A stretch of DNA of 64,000 nucleotides from JBMOOG01 sp049324535 (GCA_049324535.1 JBMOOG010000001.1:62001-126000), one strand, 5' to 3'. Shown: positions 9,248-18,522, numbered from the stretch's first letter. Notes: generated by a model from the sequence alone, not told the origin. Program-made: numbers and translations.

Positions 9248-9808
9248 ATGAAAGACGTGATGCTGCGCGTGGCCCTGGCCAGCGGCTGGCTGGCGCGGGC
9301 CGCCCTGTGGATCGCCGGCCTGGGGCTGGTGCTGATGACGGTGGCGATCTTCGCGCAGGTCTTCGTCCGCTACGTGCTGAACAGCAGCCTGCAATGGGCC
9401 GAACCGGCCTCGATCATGATCATGGGCTGGTTCATCTTTCTCGGGGCCGCGGTCGGCATACGCGAGGGCTATCACCTGTCCTTCGACGTGCTGGTGCACA
9501 TCCTGCCCGAACGGGCCCGCGGCTGGCTGCATTCGATCTCGGATCTGGTGGTGGCGGCCTTCGGCTTCGGGATGGCGTTCTACGGCTGGCAGCTTGCGGC
9601 GCGTGCGGCGGGCGACCGGATGCCGGGGATCGGCGTCTCGCGGCTTTTCGACTTCGTGCCGCTGATCGCGGGGGGCGTGCTGCTGCTTCTCTTCGCGTTC
9701 GAGCGGCTCGCGCGCCGGGCGGCGGGGCTGCACACGCCGCGTTTCGGCGATGCCGATCCCGAGCCCGACCCAAGGGCCGATGCCGATCTGTCGGCGACGG
9801 GGGGCTGA
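9248..9808 (+). CDS. TRAP transporter small permease (DctQ family)
   Basis: The 186-residue membrane protein has four predicted helices (about 10-32, 45-65, 85-110 and 125-150). DctQ features include FAQVFVRYVLNSSLQWAEP and GAAVGIREGYHLSFDV. ATG 9248 has GGGGA a few bases upstream; GTG 9233 is also in frame. It forms the membrane complex with the following large permease; the genes are separated by one base (TGAGATGG). The last 30 residues are acidic and cytoplasmic. It carries no substrate information of its own. Confidence 0.85.
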   Translation: MKDVMLRVALASGWLARAALWIAGLGLVLMTVAIFAQVFVRYVLNSSLQWAEPASIMIMGWFIFLGAAVGIREGYHLSFDVLVHILPERARGWLHSISDLVVAAFGFGMAFYGWQLAARAAGDRMPGIGVSRLFDFVPLIAGGVLLLLFAFERLARRAAGLHTPRFGDADPEPDPRADADLSATGG

Positions 9809-9809
9809 G

Positions 9810-11130
9810 ATGGAGCTCTGGATCCTCTTCGGCACCTTCGTGGTGCTCCTCCTGATCGGCACCCCGGTCGCCTTCTGTCTCGGCGCGGCGTCCTTCGCCA
9901 CGGTGCTCTATCTCGGGCTTCCCCCGGTCGTGGTGTTCCAGCGGCTGAACTCGGGCGTGTCGGTCTATGCGCTGATGGCCATTCCCTTCTTCATCTACGC
10001 CGGCGACCTCATGGTACGCGGCGACATCGCGCGGCGGCTGGTGGCGCTGGCCGGCGCCATGGTCGGACACCTCAGGGGCGGGCTCGGGCAGGTGAACGTG
10101 CTGGCCTCGGTGATGTTCGGCGGCGTGTCGGGGTCGGCGGGCGCCGCCCCCCAGGGGGGGGGCGGGCGGCTGGTGGGGGCCCCCCCACGCCTCGGCGGTC
10201 GGCGGGCTGATGGTGCCGCAGATGCAGGCGCGCGGCTACGACGTGGACTATGCGGTGAACCTGACCGTCGTGGGTTCGATCATCGCGCTGCTGATCCCGC
10301 CCTCGCACAACATGATCATCTACTCGATCTCGGCAGGGGGGCGGCTGTCGATCGCCGACCTCTTCACCGCGGGGATCATCCCGGGCCTGATGCTGGCCCT
10401 GTCGCTCATGGTGGCGGCCTGGATCGTCGCGCGCCGGCGCGGGTATCCGGTCGAGACCTTCCCGGGCTTCGCGGCGCTGGGCCGCATCTTCATGGGCGCC
10501 GTGCCGGGGCTGATCCTCGTCGCGATCATCTTCGGCGGCGTGCGTTCGGGCGTGTTCACCGCGTCGGAAAGCTCGAACATCGCGGTGGTCTATGCGCTGC
10601 TGGTGACCGCGCTGGTCTACCGCACGCTGCCCTGGCGCGAGTTCGTCGGCGCCACCATCGCCGCGGTGCGCACCACGTCGATGGTGCTGCTGGTGATCGG
10701 CTGCGCCGCCTGCTTCGGCTGGCTTCTGGCCTATCTGCGGGTGCCGGCGATGATGGTGGAAAGCCTGCGGTCCTTCTCGGACAACCCGCTGGTGATCCTT
10801 CTGCTCATCAACGTCGTGCTGCTGATCCTCGGCACCTTCATGGACATGTCGCCGCTGATCGTCATCACCACCCCGATCTTCCTGCCGGTGGCGCAGGCGT
10901 TCGGGGTCGATCCGGTGCATTTCGGCGTCATCCTGATCCTGAACCTCGGCATCGGGCTCTGCACACCGCCGGTGGGCGCGGTCCTGTTCGTCGGCTGCGC
11001 GGTGGGCCGGATCTCGATCTGGCAGGCGATGGGGACGATCTGGCCCTTCTACTTCGCGGCCTTCGTGACGCTGATGCTGGTCACCTACATCCCGGCGCTG
11101 TCGCTGTGGCTGCCGTCGGTCTTCCGCTGA
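9810..11130 (+). pseudogene. TRAP transporter large permease (DctM family), frameshifted by a G/C tract
   Basis: The first 110 codons (9810-10139) encode a normal DctM N-terminus ending in the conserved GGVSGSA. The rest (10189-11127, ASAVGGLMVPQMQ to the C-terminus) is in another frame. Between them are 49 nt of almost pure G/C homopolymers where the family needs about nine (roughly Val-Ala-Asp). Removing the excess 40 nt gives 426 residues, the usual DctM length. As it stands, translation continues in the wrong frame to 11144. The twelve-helix transport subunit would then be lost, disabling uptake unless this is a sequencing or assembly error. It follows dctQ directly. Confidence 0.85.
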
Positions 11131-11140
11131 GGGGCAAGCG

Positions 11141-11455
11141 ATGATCCGCACCTTTCCCCGCGTGGCCACCGATCCCGGCGTCAGCCGCCGGGTCCTGTCC
11201 GAGGCGCCCGAGCTCATGGTGGTGTCGTTCCGGTTCGAAAGGCCGGGCGCCGAGGGGCGCCGGCACAGCCACCCGCACGTTCAGTCCACCTACTGCGCGT
11301 CGGGCCGCTTCCGCTTCTCGGTGGGCGAGGCATCCTTCGAGATCGGACCCGGCGACAGCTTCGTCATCCCCTCGGGTGTGCCGCATGGCTGCCTCTGCCT
11401 CGAGCCGGGCGAGCTGATCGACGGGTTCACGCCCCGCCGCGACGACTTTCTGTGA
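11141..11455 (+). CDS. kdgF: KdgF-like cupin, unsaturated uronate linearising enzyme
   Basis: This 104-residue single-domain cupin has metal-binding motifs HSHPHVQSTYCASG and VIPSGVPHGC. KdgF-type cupins convert 4,5-unsaturated uronates, released from pectin or alginate by lyases, to the linear ketouronate. Its place between the TRAP transporter and kduI fits, since its product is the KduI substrate. GGGGCAAGCG precedes ATG 11141. Small cupins are hard to separate by sequence alone, so the assignment leans partly on context. Confidence 0.8.
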   Translation: MIRTFPRVATDPGVSRRVLSEAPELMVVSFRFERPGAEGRRHSHPHVQSTYCASGRFRFSVGEASFEIGPGDSFVIPSGVPHGCLCLEPGELIDGFTPRRDDFL

Positions 11456-11466
11456 AGGACCGACCG

Positions 11467-12291
11467 ATGCTGACCGTCCAGACCCGCCACGCTGTCCACC
11501 CGGACCACGCCCGCCGGATGGGCACCGACGAGCTCCGCCGGCACTTCCTGGCCGATGGCCTGTTCGCCACCGGCGAAATCCGCCTGATCTACACCCATTA
11601 CGACCGTTTCGTGATGGGCGGGGCCGTGCCGGGCGGGGGCGAACTGGTGCTGGCCGAGGTGTCCGAGACCCGGACGCCGCTGTTCCTCGACCGCCGCGAG
11701 ATGGGGATCGTCAACATCGGCGGCCCCGGCACCGTGACCGCCGAGGGCGTCACCCATCACCTCGGGCGCGGCGATGTGCTCTATCTCGGGATGGGGTCGG
11801 GGCGCGTGACCTTCGCGGGCGACGGGCGGTTCTACCTGACCTCGGCCCCCGCGCACCGCCGGTGCCCGTCGCGGCTGATCAAACTTGCCGACAGCAAGGA
11901 GGTCCGGCTGGGCGACAGCGCCACCGCGAACAAGCGGGTCATCAACCAGTTCATCCATCCCGCGGTGATGGACAGCTGCCAGCTGGTGCTGGGCTACACG
12001 CGGCTTGAGGAGGGGTCGGTCTGGAACACCATGCCGGCCCATGTCCACGACCGCAGGATGGAGGCGTATCTCTACTGGGGCATGGCGCCGGAGGCGCGCG
12101 TCCTTCACCTGATGGGCGAACCGCAGGAGACGCGCCACCTGGTCGTCGCGAACGAGGAGGGCGCGCTCTCGCCGCCCTGGTCGATCCACGCGGGCGCCGG
12201 GACCGGGGCCTACACCTTCATCTGGGCGATGGCGGGCGACAACGTCGACTACACGGACATGGATTTCGTCCAGCCGGGGGATCTGCGGTGA
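11467..12291 (+). CDS. kduI: 5-dehydro-4-deoxy-D-glucuronate isomerase KduI
   Basis: The 274-residue enzyme begins with the family's MLTVQTRHAVHPDHARRMGT. The zinc-binding cluster NTMPAHVHDRRMEAYLYW lies at about 191-208. KduI turns 5-keto-4-deoxyuronate into 2,5-diketo-3-deoxygluconate in the cytoplasm. ATG 11467 is chosen for the family start and AAGGACC upstream. Its stop overlaps the GTG of kduD (GTGA), so the pair is translationally coupled. The length is close to that of the E. coli protein. Confidence 0.92.
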   Translation: MLTVQTRHAVHPDHARRMGTDELRRHFLADGLFATGEIRLIYTHYDRFVMGGAVPGGGELVLAEVSETRTPLFLDRREMGIVNIGGPGTVTAEGVTHHLGRGDVLYLGMGSGRVTFAGDGRFYLTSAPAHRRCPSRLIKLADSKEVRLGDSATANKRVINQFIHPAVMDSCQLVLGYTRLEEGSVWNTMPAHVHDRRMEAYLYWGMAPEARVLHLMGEPQETRHLVVANEEGALSPPWSIHAGAGTGAYTFIWAMAGDNVDYTDMDFVQPGDLR

Positions 12292-13031
12292 GCCCGTTCT
12301 CGCTCGAGGGGCGGCGTGCGTTGGTCACCGGTGCGAACACCGGCATCGGCCAGGCGATCGCGCTGGCGCTGGCCGGGCAGGGCGCGCGGGTGACCTGCGC
12401 GGGCCGGCGGCCAAGCGACGAGACCGTGGCGGCGATCACGGCGGCCGGCGGCGCGGCCGAGAGCTGCGTGCTGGATCTGTCCGATCCGATGGCCGCGGGC
12501 GCGGTCTTTCGCGCTGCCGGCTATTCGATCCTGGTGAACAACGCCGGCATCATCCGCCGTGCCGACAGTCTCGACCTGTCCGAAGCGGACTGGGACGCGG
12601 TGATGGATGTAAACCTCAAGGCGGTGTTCTTCACCTGCCAGGCCTTCGCGCGAGCCGCGCTGGACGAGGGCAACACGCCGGCGGCGATCGTCAACATCGC
12701 CTCGCTCCTGTCGTTCCAGGGCGGCATCCGGGTGGCGTCCTACACCGCGGCCAAGCACGGCCTGGCCGGGATCACCCGGATTCTGGCCAACGAGTGGGCG
12801 GCGCGCGGCATCAACGTGAACGCCGTCGCCCCCGGCTATATCGCGACCGCCAACACCGAGGCCCTGCGCGGGGACGCGGCGCGCAGCCGCGAGATCCTGG
12901 CGCGCATCCCCGCCGGCCGCTGGGGCGAGCCGGGCGACATCGGCGGCGCCGTCGCGTTCCTGTGCTCGCCGGCCGCCCGCTATGTCCACGGCGCGGTGCT
13001 CAATGTCGATGGAGGCTGGCTTGCCCGCTGA
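12288..13031 (+). CDS. kduD: 2-deoxy-D-gluconate 3-dehydrogenase KduD (SDR)
   Basis: This 247-residue short-chain dehydrogenase has the NAD(P) loop TGANTGIG (about 13-20), NNAG (about 81-84), the catalytic Ser in NIASLLSF, YTAAKHG (Tyr and Lys of the active site) and the C-terminal VDGG. KduD reduces 2,5-diketo-3-deoxygluconate to KDG after KduI. The GTG start overlaps the kduI stop by 4 nt. Its end overlaps the start of uxuB. Assignment among SDRs rests on similarity plus kduI adjacency. Confidence 0.88.
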   Translation: MSPFSLEGRRALVTGANTGIGQAIALALAGQGARVTCAGRRPSDETVAAITAAGGAAESCVLDLSDPMAAGAVFRAAGYSILVNNAGIIRRADSLDLSEADWDAVMDVNLKAVFFTCQAFARAALDEGNTPAAIVNIASLLSFQGGIRVASYTAAKHGLAGITRILANEWAARGINVNAVAPGYIATANTEALRGDAARSREILARIPAGRWGEPGDIGGAVAFLCSPAARYVHGAVLNVDGGWLAR

Positions 13032-14448
13032 ACGGCTGATCCGCGACGGAGCGCCGCCGAAGGTCGGCATCGTGCATCTCGGCCTCGGCGCCTTCTTCCG
13101 GGCGCATGGGGCGATCTACACCGAAGAGGCCATGCAGCGGGCGGGCGGTGCCTGGGGCATCCTCGGCGTGTCGCTGCAATCGCCCGGCGTGCGCGACGCG
13201 CTGGCACCGCAGGGCGGCGTCTACACCGCGCTGGAGCTTGGCCCCGATGGCGCCACGGCGCGGCGGGTGGCCTCGGTCGCCGGCGTGCTGGTCGCGCGCG
13301 AGGATCCCGCCGCGGTTATCGCGGCGATGGCCGATCCGGCGGTGCGGATCGTCACCCTGACCGTGACCGAGAAGGGCTATTGCCACGAGCCGGCCACCGG
13401 GGCGCTGAACTTCGGCCATCCCGAAATCGTCCACGACATCGCGCATCCCCTGCCGGTCTCGGCCCCCGGCTTCCTGGTGCGTGCGCTGGCCGCCCGGCGG
13501 GCGGCGGGCGGCGTGCCCTTCACCGTGCTGACCTGCGACAACCTCCCGCACAACGGGCGGGTGGTGCGCGGCGTGGTTCTGGAGCTTGCCCGGGCCATAG
13601 ACCCGGCGCTGGCCGACTGGATCGCCGCGCTTGGCCGGTTTCCGTCAACGATGGTCGACCGGATCGTTCCCGCGACCAAGCCCGCCGACATCGCGCAGGT
13701 CGAGACCCTGACCGGACGGCACGACGCGGCGCCCGTGGTCCACGAACCCTTCCGGCAATGGGTCATCGAGGACGATTTCGTCGGGGGCGCGCGCCCGGAC
13801 TGGGCGGCGGCGGGGGCGCAGTTGGTGAGCGACGTGACCCCCTACGAACACATGAAGCTGCGTATGCTGAACGGCACGCATTCGTCGCTGGCCTATCTCG
13901 GGTATCTGGCCGGGCACGAGACCATAGCCGACACCATGGCCGACCCGGTCTTTGCGGCCTTCGTGACCCGGCTCTGGCGGGACGAGATCATCCCGGCGGT
14001 GGTTCCGCCGCCGGGCGTGTCGCTTGGCGCCTATGCCGAGGCGTTGGCTGCGCGCTACGCGAATCCGGCCATCCGGCACCGAACCTGGCAGATCGCGATG
14101 GACGGAAGCCAGAAGCTGCCGCAGCGGATCCTGGGCACCCTGTCCGAGGCCCACGCCGCCGGACGCCGCTGCCCGGGGCTCGTGCTCGCGGTGGCGGCCT
14201 GGATCCGCTATGTCGGGGGCGTGGACGAGCGGGGCCGGGCGATCGAGGTGAGGGATCCACTGGCCGCGCGTCTGCGCGCGCTGTCGGACGGTGCGGCGGA
14301 CGACGCGGGCCGGGTCGCGGCGATCCTGTCGCTGCGCGAGGTGTTTCCCGCCGACCTGGCCGCGGTCCTTTCGGTTCCGGTGACGGCCGCCTACCGCCGG
14401 CTGGTGGCGGTCGGCGCGCGCAAGGCGATCGAGGAGGTGCTGGGGTGA
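13021..14448 (+). CDS. uxuB: Fructuronate reductase (mannitol dehydrogenase family, UxuB)
   Basis: The 475-residue NAD-dependent polyol dehydrogenase has an N-terminal Rossmann segment (VGIVHLGLGAFFRAHGA) and the family signature in KLRMLNGTHSSLAYLG, where Lys, Asn and His form the active site. UxuB reduces D-fructuronate to D-mannonate. TTG 13021 is chosen because GGAGG lies at 13011-13015; ATG 13009 is in frame but lacks a ribosome site. It overlaps kduD by 11 bp and uxuA by 4 bp. There is no separate uxaB in the window, so it may also act on tagaturonate, but that is inference. Confidence 0.88.
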   Translation: MPAERLIRDGAPPKVGIVHLGLGAFFRAHGAIYTEEAMQRAGGAWGILGVSLQSPGVRDALAPQGGVYTALELGPDGATARRVASVAGVLVAREDPAAVIAAMADPAVRIVTLTVTEKGYCHEPATGALNFGHPEIVHDIAHPLPVSAPGFLVRALAARRAAGGVPFTVLTCDNLPHNGRVVRGVVLELARAIDPALADWIAALGRFPSTMVDRIVPATKPADIAQVETLTGRHDAAPVVHEPFRQWVIEDDFVGGARPDWAAAGAQLVSDVTPYEHMKLRMLNGTHSSLAYLGYLAGHETIADTMADPVFAAFVTRLWRDEIIPAVVPPPGVSLGAYAEALAARYANPAIRHRTWQIAMDGSQKLPQRILGTLSEAHAAGRRCPGLVLAVAAWIRYVGGVDERGRAIEVRDPLAARLRALSDGAADDAGRVAAILSLREVFPADLAAVLSVPVTAAYRRLVAVGARKAIEEVLG

Positions 14449-15632
14449 TCGAAAGCTGGCGCTGGTACGGACCCGAGCTTGACCGGATTTCCCTGCCCGA
14501 GATCGCGCAGACCGGGGCCACGGGCATCGTCCATGCCCTGCACGAGATCCCCTATGGCGAGGTCTGGCCGCGTGCGGCCATTGCCGCGCGCCGGCGGCAG
14601 ATCGAGGAGGCGGGGTTCCGCTGGGTGGTGGTGGAAAGCCTGCCGATCCACGAACGCATCAAGCGCGGCGACGGTGATCTGGGGCCGCTCTTTGCGGCCT
14701 ACAGGCAGTCGATGGCCAATCTGGCGGCCGAGGGCGTCACCACCATCTGCTACAACTTCATGCCCGTGCTCGACTGGACCCGCACCGACCTGGCCGCGCC
14801 GGTGGCACGCGGCGGCACCTGCCTGCGCTTCGAGGCCTACCGGATGGCGGCCTTCGAGATCCACATGCTGGGGCGCAGCGCCGCCGAGGCGGACTACCCG
14901 CCCGAGGTCCGCGCCCGCGCCGCCGCCTGGTTCCAGCGGTCGTCGGAGGCCGAGCGCGAGGCGCTTTTGCACGCGATCATGTCGGGCCTGCCCGGCGCCT
15001 TCGACCGCTACGACATCGCCGGGCTGCGCGGGCAGGTTGCGCTCTATGACGGGATCGGTCCGGACGAAATCCGCGCCAACTACCGCCGGTTTCTCGACGA
15101 GGTGATCCCGGCGGCCGAGGATCTGGGCATGCGGCTCTGCGTCCATCCCGACGATCCCCCGCGCGACATCCTCGGCCTGCCGCGGGTGGTCTCGGATGCC
15201 GAGGACATCGCCTGGATCCTCGGCGCGGTCGACAGCCCGGCGAACGGTCTCACTCTGTGCACCGGATCGCTGGGCGCCAACCCGGCCAACGACCTGCCGG
15301 CGATCGCGCGGCGCTTCGCGGACCGCATCCATTTCGCGCATCTGCGCAACGTGCGCAAAGACCCCGACGGGTCGTTCGAGGAAGCGGCGCATCTCGACGG
15401 CGACACCGACATGGTGGCGGTCGTCCGGGTCCTGGTCGCCGAGGAGGCGCGCCGGGCGGCCGAGGGCCGGGCGGACGCGCAGATCCCGATGCGGCCCGAC
15501 CATGGGCACGAGCTTCTGTCGGATCTCGGGCGCGGCGCCTTTCCCGGCTATCCGCTGATCGGACGGCTGCGGGGGCTGGCCGAGTTGCGCGGCGTGATGC
15601 GGGCGGTGGCGCATGGGGGCGGCGTTGGCTGA
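14445..15632 (+). CDS. uxuA: Mannonate dehydratase UxuA
   Basis: This 395-residue TIM-barrel enzyme has family blocks WRWYGPELDRISLPEIAQ, CYNFMPVLDWTRTDL, LCVHPDDPP, LCTGSLGANPANDL and IPMRPDHGHELL; the His, Cys and Asp residues in these form the metal site. UxuA dehydrates D-mannonate to 2-keto-3-deoxygluconate. The start is GTG 14445, overlapping the uxuB stop as GTGA. Length and motif order match the family, and the gene follows its pathway predecessor directly. Confidence 0.93.
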   Translation: MIESWRWYGPELDRISLPEIAQTGATGIVHALHEIPYGEVWPRAAIAARRRQIEEAGFRWVVVESLPIHERIKRGDGDLGPLFAAYRQSMANLAAEGVTTICYNFMPVLDWTRTDLAAPVARGGTCLRFEAYRMAAFEIHMLGRSAAEADYPPEVRARAAAWFQRSSEAEREALLHAIMSGLPGAFDRYDIAGLRGQVALYDGIGPDEIRANYRRFLDEVIPAAEDLGMRLCVHPDDPPRDILGLPRVVSDAEDIAWILGAVDSPANGLTLCTGSLGANPANDLPAIARRFADRIHFAHLRNVRKDPDGSFEEAAHLDGDTDMVAVVRVLVAEEARRAAEGRADAQIPMRPDHGHELLSDLGRGAFPGYPLIGRLRGLAELRGVMRAVAHGGGVG

Positions 15633-17145
15633 CGCGATCGTCCTGCACGAATCCGACAGCGTGGCCGTGCTGGCCCGGCCGATGCCCGCGGGGGCCGATC
15701 CGCTGGGCCTCGGCGCGCCGCTTGCCTCGCCGCTGGCCGCCGGCCACAAGATCGCGCGCGTGGCGATCGCGCGCGGGGCGCCGGTGCTGAAATTCGGGCA
15801 GGTGATCGGAATCGCAACCGCGGACATTGCGCCGGGCGCGCATGTCCATGTGAACAACTGCGCCTATTCCGACCATGACCGCGCCTATCGGGTCGGCGTG
15901 GACCTGGCCGCGGCCGAGGCGGCGATCCCGCGTCGCCCGCCGCGGGTCTTCCAGGGCTACCGGCGGGCCGATGGCGGCGTCGGCACCCGCAACCAGATCG
16001 CGCTCTGCGCCACGGTGAACTGCTCGGCCACGGTCATCCGCCGGGCGGCGGACGAGCTGATGGCCGAGGGTGCGCTTGAGGCGTTTCCGAACGTGGACGG
16101 AATCGCCGCCTTCGCGCACGGCACGGGCTGCGGCATGGCCGCGACCGGGCGGGGCGCCGAGATCCTCGAGCGCGTGCTCTGGGGCCATGCCACCCACCCC
16201 AACGTCGGCGCCGCCGTCTTCGTGGGGCTTGGCTGCGAGGTCATGCAGGTCGAGCGGATGCGCGCGCGCTTCGGGCCGTCGGGATCGTCCCGGTTTCACG
16301 GGCTGACCATCCAGGACAGCGGCGGCACCCGCGCCACCATCGACCGGATCAAGGCCCAGGTCCGCGCGCTTCTGCCCGAGGTCGATCGGGCGCGGCGCAG
16401 CGAGTGCCCGGTCTCGGCCCTGCGGATCGGGCTGCAATGCGGCGGGTCGGACGGGTTCTCGGGCATCACCGCCAACCCCGCGCTCGGCGTCGCGTCGGAC
16501 CTGATCGTGGGCCAGGGCGGCACGGTGATCCTGTCCGAGACGCCCGAGATCCACGGGGCCGAGCAGCTTCTCCTGCGCCGGGCCGACCCCGAGACCGCGC
16601 GCCGCCTGATTGCCTGTCTCGACTGGTGGGAGGGCTATGCGGCGCAGGGCGGGGGGTCGATGGACAACAATCCCTCGCCCGGCAACCGGCTGGGCGGGAT
16701 CACCACCATCCTCGAAAAGTCGCTGGGCGCCGTGGCGAAGGGCGGCTCGACACCCTTGCGCGCCTTCTACGACTACGCCGAGGCGGTCACGACCCCCGGG
16801 CTCGTGTTCATGGACACTCCGGGCTACGACCCCGTCTCGGCCACGGGCCAGATCGCGGGCGGGGCACAGATCATCGTCTTCACCACGGGCCGGGGATCCG
16901 CCTTCGGGTCCAAGCCCGCGCCGACCATCAAGATCGCCACCTCCGACCGGCTGTTCGCGCAGATGCCCGACGACATGGACCTGAACTGCGGCGACATCCT
17001 GTCGGCGGGGGTTCCGGTCGCCGAGAAGGGGGCCGCGATCTTCGAGGCGATCCTGCGCGTGGCCTCGGGCGAGAGGACACGGTCCGAGGCGCTGGGCCTG
17101 GGCGACAACGAGTTCGTGCCCTGGCAACTGGGCGCGGTGATGTGA
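15613..17145 (+). CDS. uxaA: Altronate dehydratase UxaA
   Basis: The 510-residue protein has an N-terminal SAF domain (about 20-95) followed by the UxaA catalytic part (about 115-505), with GVGTRNQIALCATVNCS, HGTGCGM, GLGCEVMQ and GGSDGFSGITANPALG. UxaA makes KDG from D-altronate. The reading frame overlaps the end of uxuA by 20 bp; ATG 15613 is used, and TTG 15625 is an alternative. Altronate comes from tagaturonate through UxaB, which is absent here, so that step must be encoded elsewhere or be done by UxuB. Confidence 0.9.
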   Translation: MGAALADAIVLHESDSVAVLARPMPAGADPLGLGAPLASPLAAGHKIARVAIARGAPVLKFGQVIGIATADIAPGAHVHVNNCAYSDHDRAYRVGVDLAAAEAAIPRRPPRVFQGYRRADGGVGTRNQIALCATVNCSATVIRRAADELMAEGALEAFPNVDGIAAFAHGTGCGMAATGRGAEILERVLWGHATHPNVGAAVFVGLGCEVMQVERMRARFGPSGSSRFHGLTIQDSGGTRATIDRIKAQVRALLPEVDRARRSECPVSALRIGLQCGGSDGFSGITANPALGVASDLIVGQGGTVILSETPEIHGAEQLLLRRADPETARRLIACLDWWEGYAAQGGGSMDNNPSPGNRLGGITTILEKSLGAVAKGGSTPLRAFYDYAEAVTTPGLVFMDTPGYDPVSATGQIAGGAQIIVFTTGRGSAFGSKPAPTIKIATSDRLFAQMPDDMDLNCGDILSAGVPVAEKGAAIFEAILRVASGERTRSEALGLGDNEFVPWQLGAVM

Positions 17146-17155
17146 GGGGCGGGGG

Positions 17156-18046
17156 ATGGGCAAGCCTCTGATCGTCTGCGCCGGCGAGGCGATGGTCGAG
17201 CTGAACATCGACGCGCCCGGCCGCCAGATCGGCTTCGCGGGCGATGTGCTGAACACCGCCGTCTATCTGGCGCGCGGCCTGCGCGGGGCGGGGGAGGTGC
17301 AATTTGCCTCGGTCGTCGGGCGGGACGCGCTCTCGGATCGCATGGCCGCCTTCATCCGCGCGCAGGGCGTGGGCACCGATCGTCTGCGCCGGCATCCCGA
17401 CCGGCTGCCCGGTCTTTACGCCATCGCGGTCGATGCGCGGGGCGAGCGCAGCTTTTCCTACTGGCGCAGCCAGTCGGCGGCCCGCACGCTCTTCGAGGAC
17501 GGGTTCGGCCAGCTTCAGGGCGCGGACCTCGTCTATTTCAGCGCGATCACGCTGGCGATCCTGCCACCGGGCATCCGCGAGGCGCTGATCCGCCATCTTG
17601 CGGACCACCCCGGCCGCGTCGCCTTCGATTCGAACTACCGCCCCCGGCTCTGGGAGGATGCCCGGACCGCAAGGGAGGCCGTCGCGGCGGCCTGGGCCGT
17701 GACCGACATCGCGCTGCCGTCGCTCGATGACGAGGTGGCGCTTTTCGGCGACCGGGACGCCGGCGCGGTTCTCGCGCGGCTTCGTGGCTATGGCCTGCGC
17801 GAGGGTGCGCTCAAGCGGGGCGAGGCCGGCCCTCTGGCCATCGACCCGGCGGTTCCCACCGAGCGCTACGACCCCGCCCCGCGCGTCGAGGACACCACGG
17901 CCGCCGGTGACAGCTTCAACGGCGCCTTCCTTGCCGCGATGCTGACGGGCGCGGATACCGAAACGGCGATGCGGCGCGGCCATGCCCAGGCGGTCGCGGT
18001 CATCGGCCAGCCGGGGGCGATCGTTCCCGACCGCAACCCGGCCTGA
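17156..18046 (+). CDS. kdgK: 2-keto-3-deoxygluconate kinase KdgK (PfkB family)
   Basis: This 296-residue ribokinase-fold sugar kinase has an N-terminal substrate-binding region with GDVLNTAVYLARGL, FDSNYRPRLW, and the PfkB signature DTTAAGDSFNGAFL near residue 245, which contains the catalytic Asp. KdgK phosphorylates KDG to KDPG, the convergence point of the glucuronate and galacturonate branches. It is the last gene of the uronate operon, 10 bp after uxaA. No KDPG aldolase follows, so the final split must be encoded elsewhere. Confidence 0.9.
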   Translation: MGKPLIVCAGEAMVELNIDAPGRQIGFAGDVLNTAVYLARGLRGAGEVQFASVVGRDALSDRMAAFIRAQGVGTDRLRRHPDRLPGLYAIAVDARGERSFSYWRSQSAARTLFEDGFGQLQGADLVYFSAITLAILPPGIREALIRHLADHPGRVAFDSNYRPRLWEDARTAREAVAAAWAVTDIALPSLDDEVALFGDRDAGAVLARLRGYGLREGALKRGEAGPLAIDPAVPTERYDPAPRVEDTTAAGDSFNGAFLAAMLTGADTETAMRRGHAQAVAVIGQPGAIVPDRNPA

Positions 18047-18106
18047 TCCCTTCGGCACGGCCGTTGCGCGCCCGTCGCCGGCGGAGTCCGGCCGGGAAGC
18101 GGAGGC

Positions 18107-18112
18107 TTAACG
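18107..18112 (+). promoter_or_regulatory. TTAAC box upstream of the spike-base gene
   Basis: TTAACG begins 51 nt before the start codon of the next gene, followed 10 nt later by CTAGGG. This is the same layout seen before motB (51 nt), flgE (52), motA (55) and the lytic transglycosylase (55). It resembles a CtrA half-site; CtrA is a known activator of GTA and flagellar genes in this family. There is no matching upstream half-site here. Confidence 0.4.
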
Positions 18113-18157
18113 GTGCGCCGCTAGGGCTGGCCCCGTTCCATCTTCAGGGAGTCCACG

Positions 18158-18421
18158 ATGGCCGACGACTTCGCCTCGCACGAGACCAGCCTCATCTCGC
18201 CGATCCAGGACGCCGATCCGGTCGTGCCGTCCGACAGCCTGCCTCTGCCCAAGGCCACGCGCGGGATCTATGTCGCCGCATCGGGCGACCTTCGGGTGCG
18301 GCTGGTATCGGGCGCGACCGTGACCTTCGCCGCGGTGCCCGCCGGATCGGTGCTGCCGGTCCGGGTGACGCAGGTCATGGCGACCGGCACCACGGCGGCG
18401 GGGATCGTCGGGCTGCGCTGA
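18158..18421 (+). CDS. GTA-type head spike base protein (RCAP_Rcc01079-like family)
   Basis: The 87-residue protein resembles the small spike-base family named after R. capsulatus Rcc01079: a flexible start, SDSLPLPKATRGIYVAASG, a beta-rich core LRVRLVSGATVTFAAVPAGS, and the terminal VTQVMATGTTAAGIVGLR. In R. capsulatus such proteins form the base of the spikes on GTA heads that bind the recipient capsule. No other GTA structural gene is nearby; it stands alone between kdgK and a polysaccharide cluster. AGGGAG precedes ATG 18158. The family call is from memory of the conserved pattern and fairly confident; function here is inferred. Confidence 0.72.
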   Translation: MADDFASHETSLISPIQDADPVVPSDSLPLPKATRGIYVAASGDLRVRLVSGATVTFAAVPAGSVLPVRVTQVMATGTTAAGIVGLR

Positions 18422-18522
18422 GCGTTCTGGACCGCCCGCCGTTTCGGCCCTAGAAACGCCGCATTGGCGTGGCTTGGATCGCCGCTGGGCAGCAACCGTG
18501 GGTGATGGGCGGCAGGTCGGAC

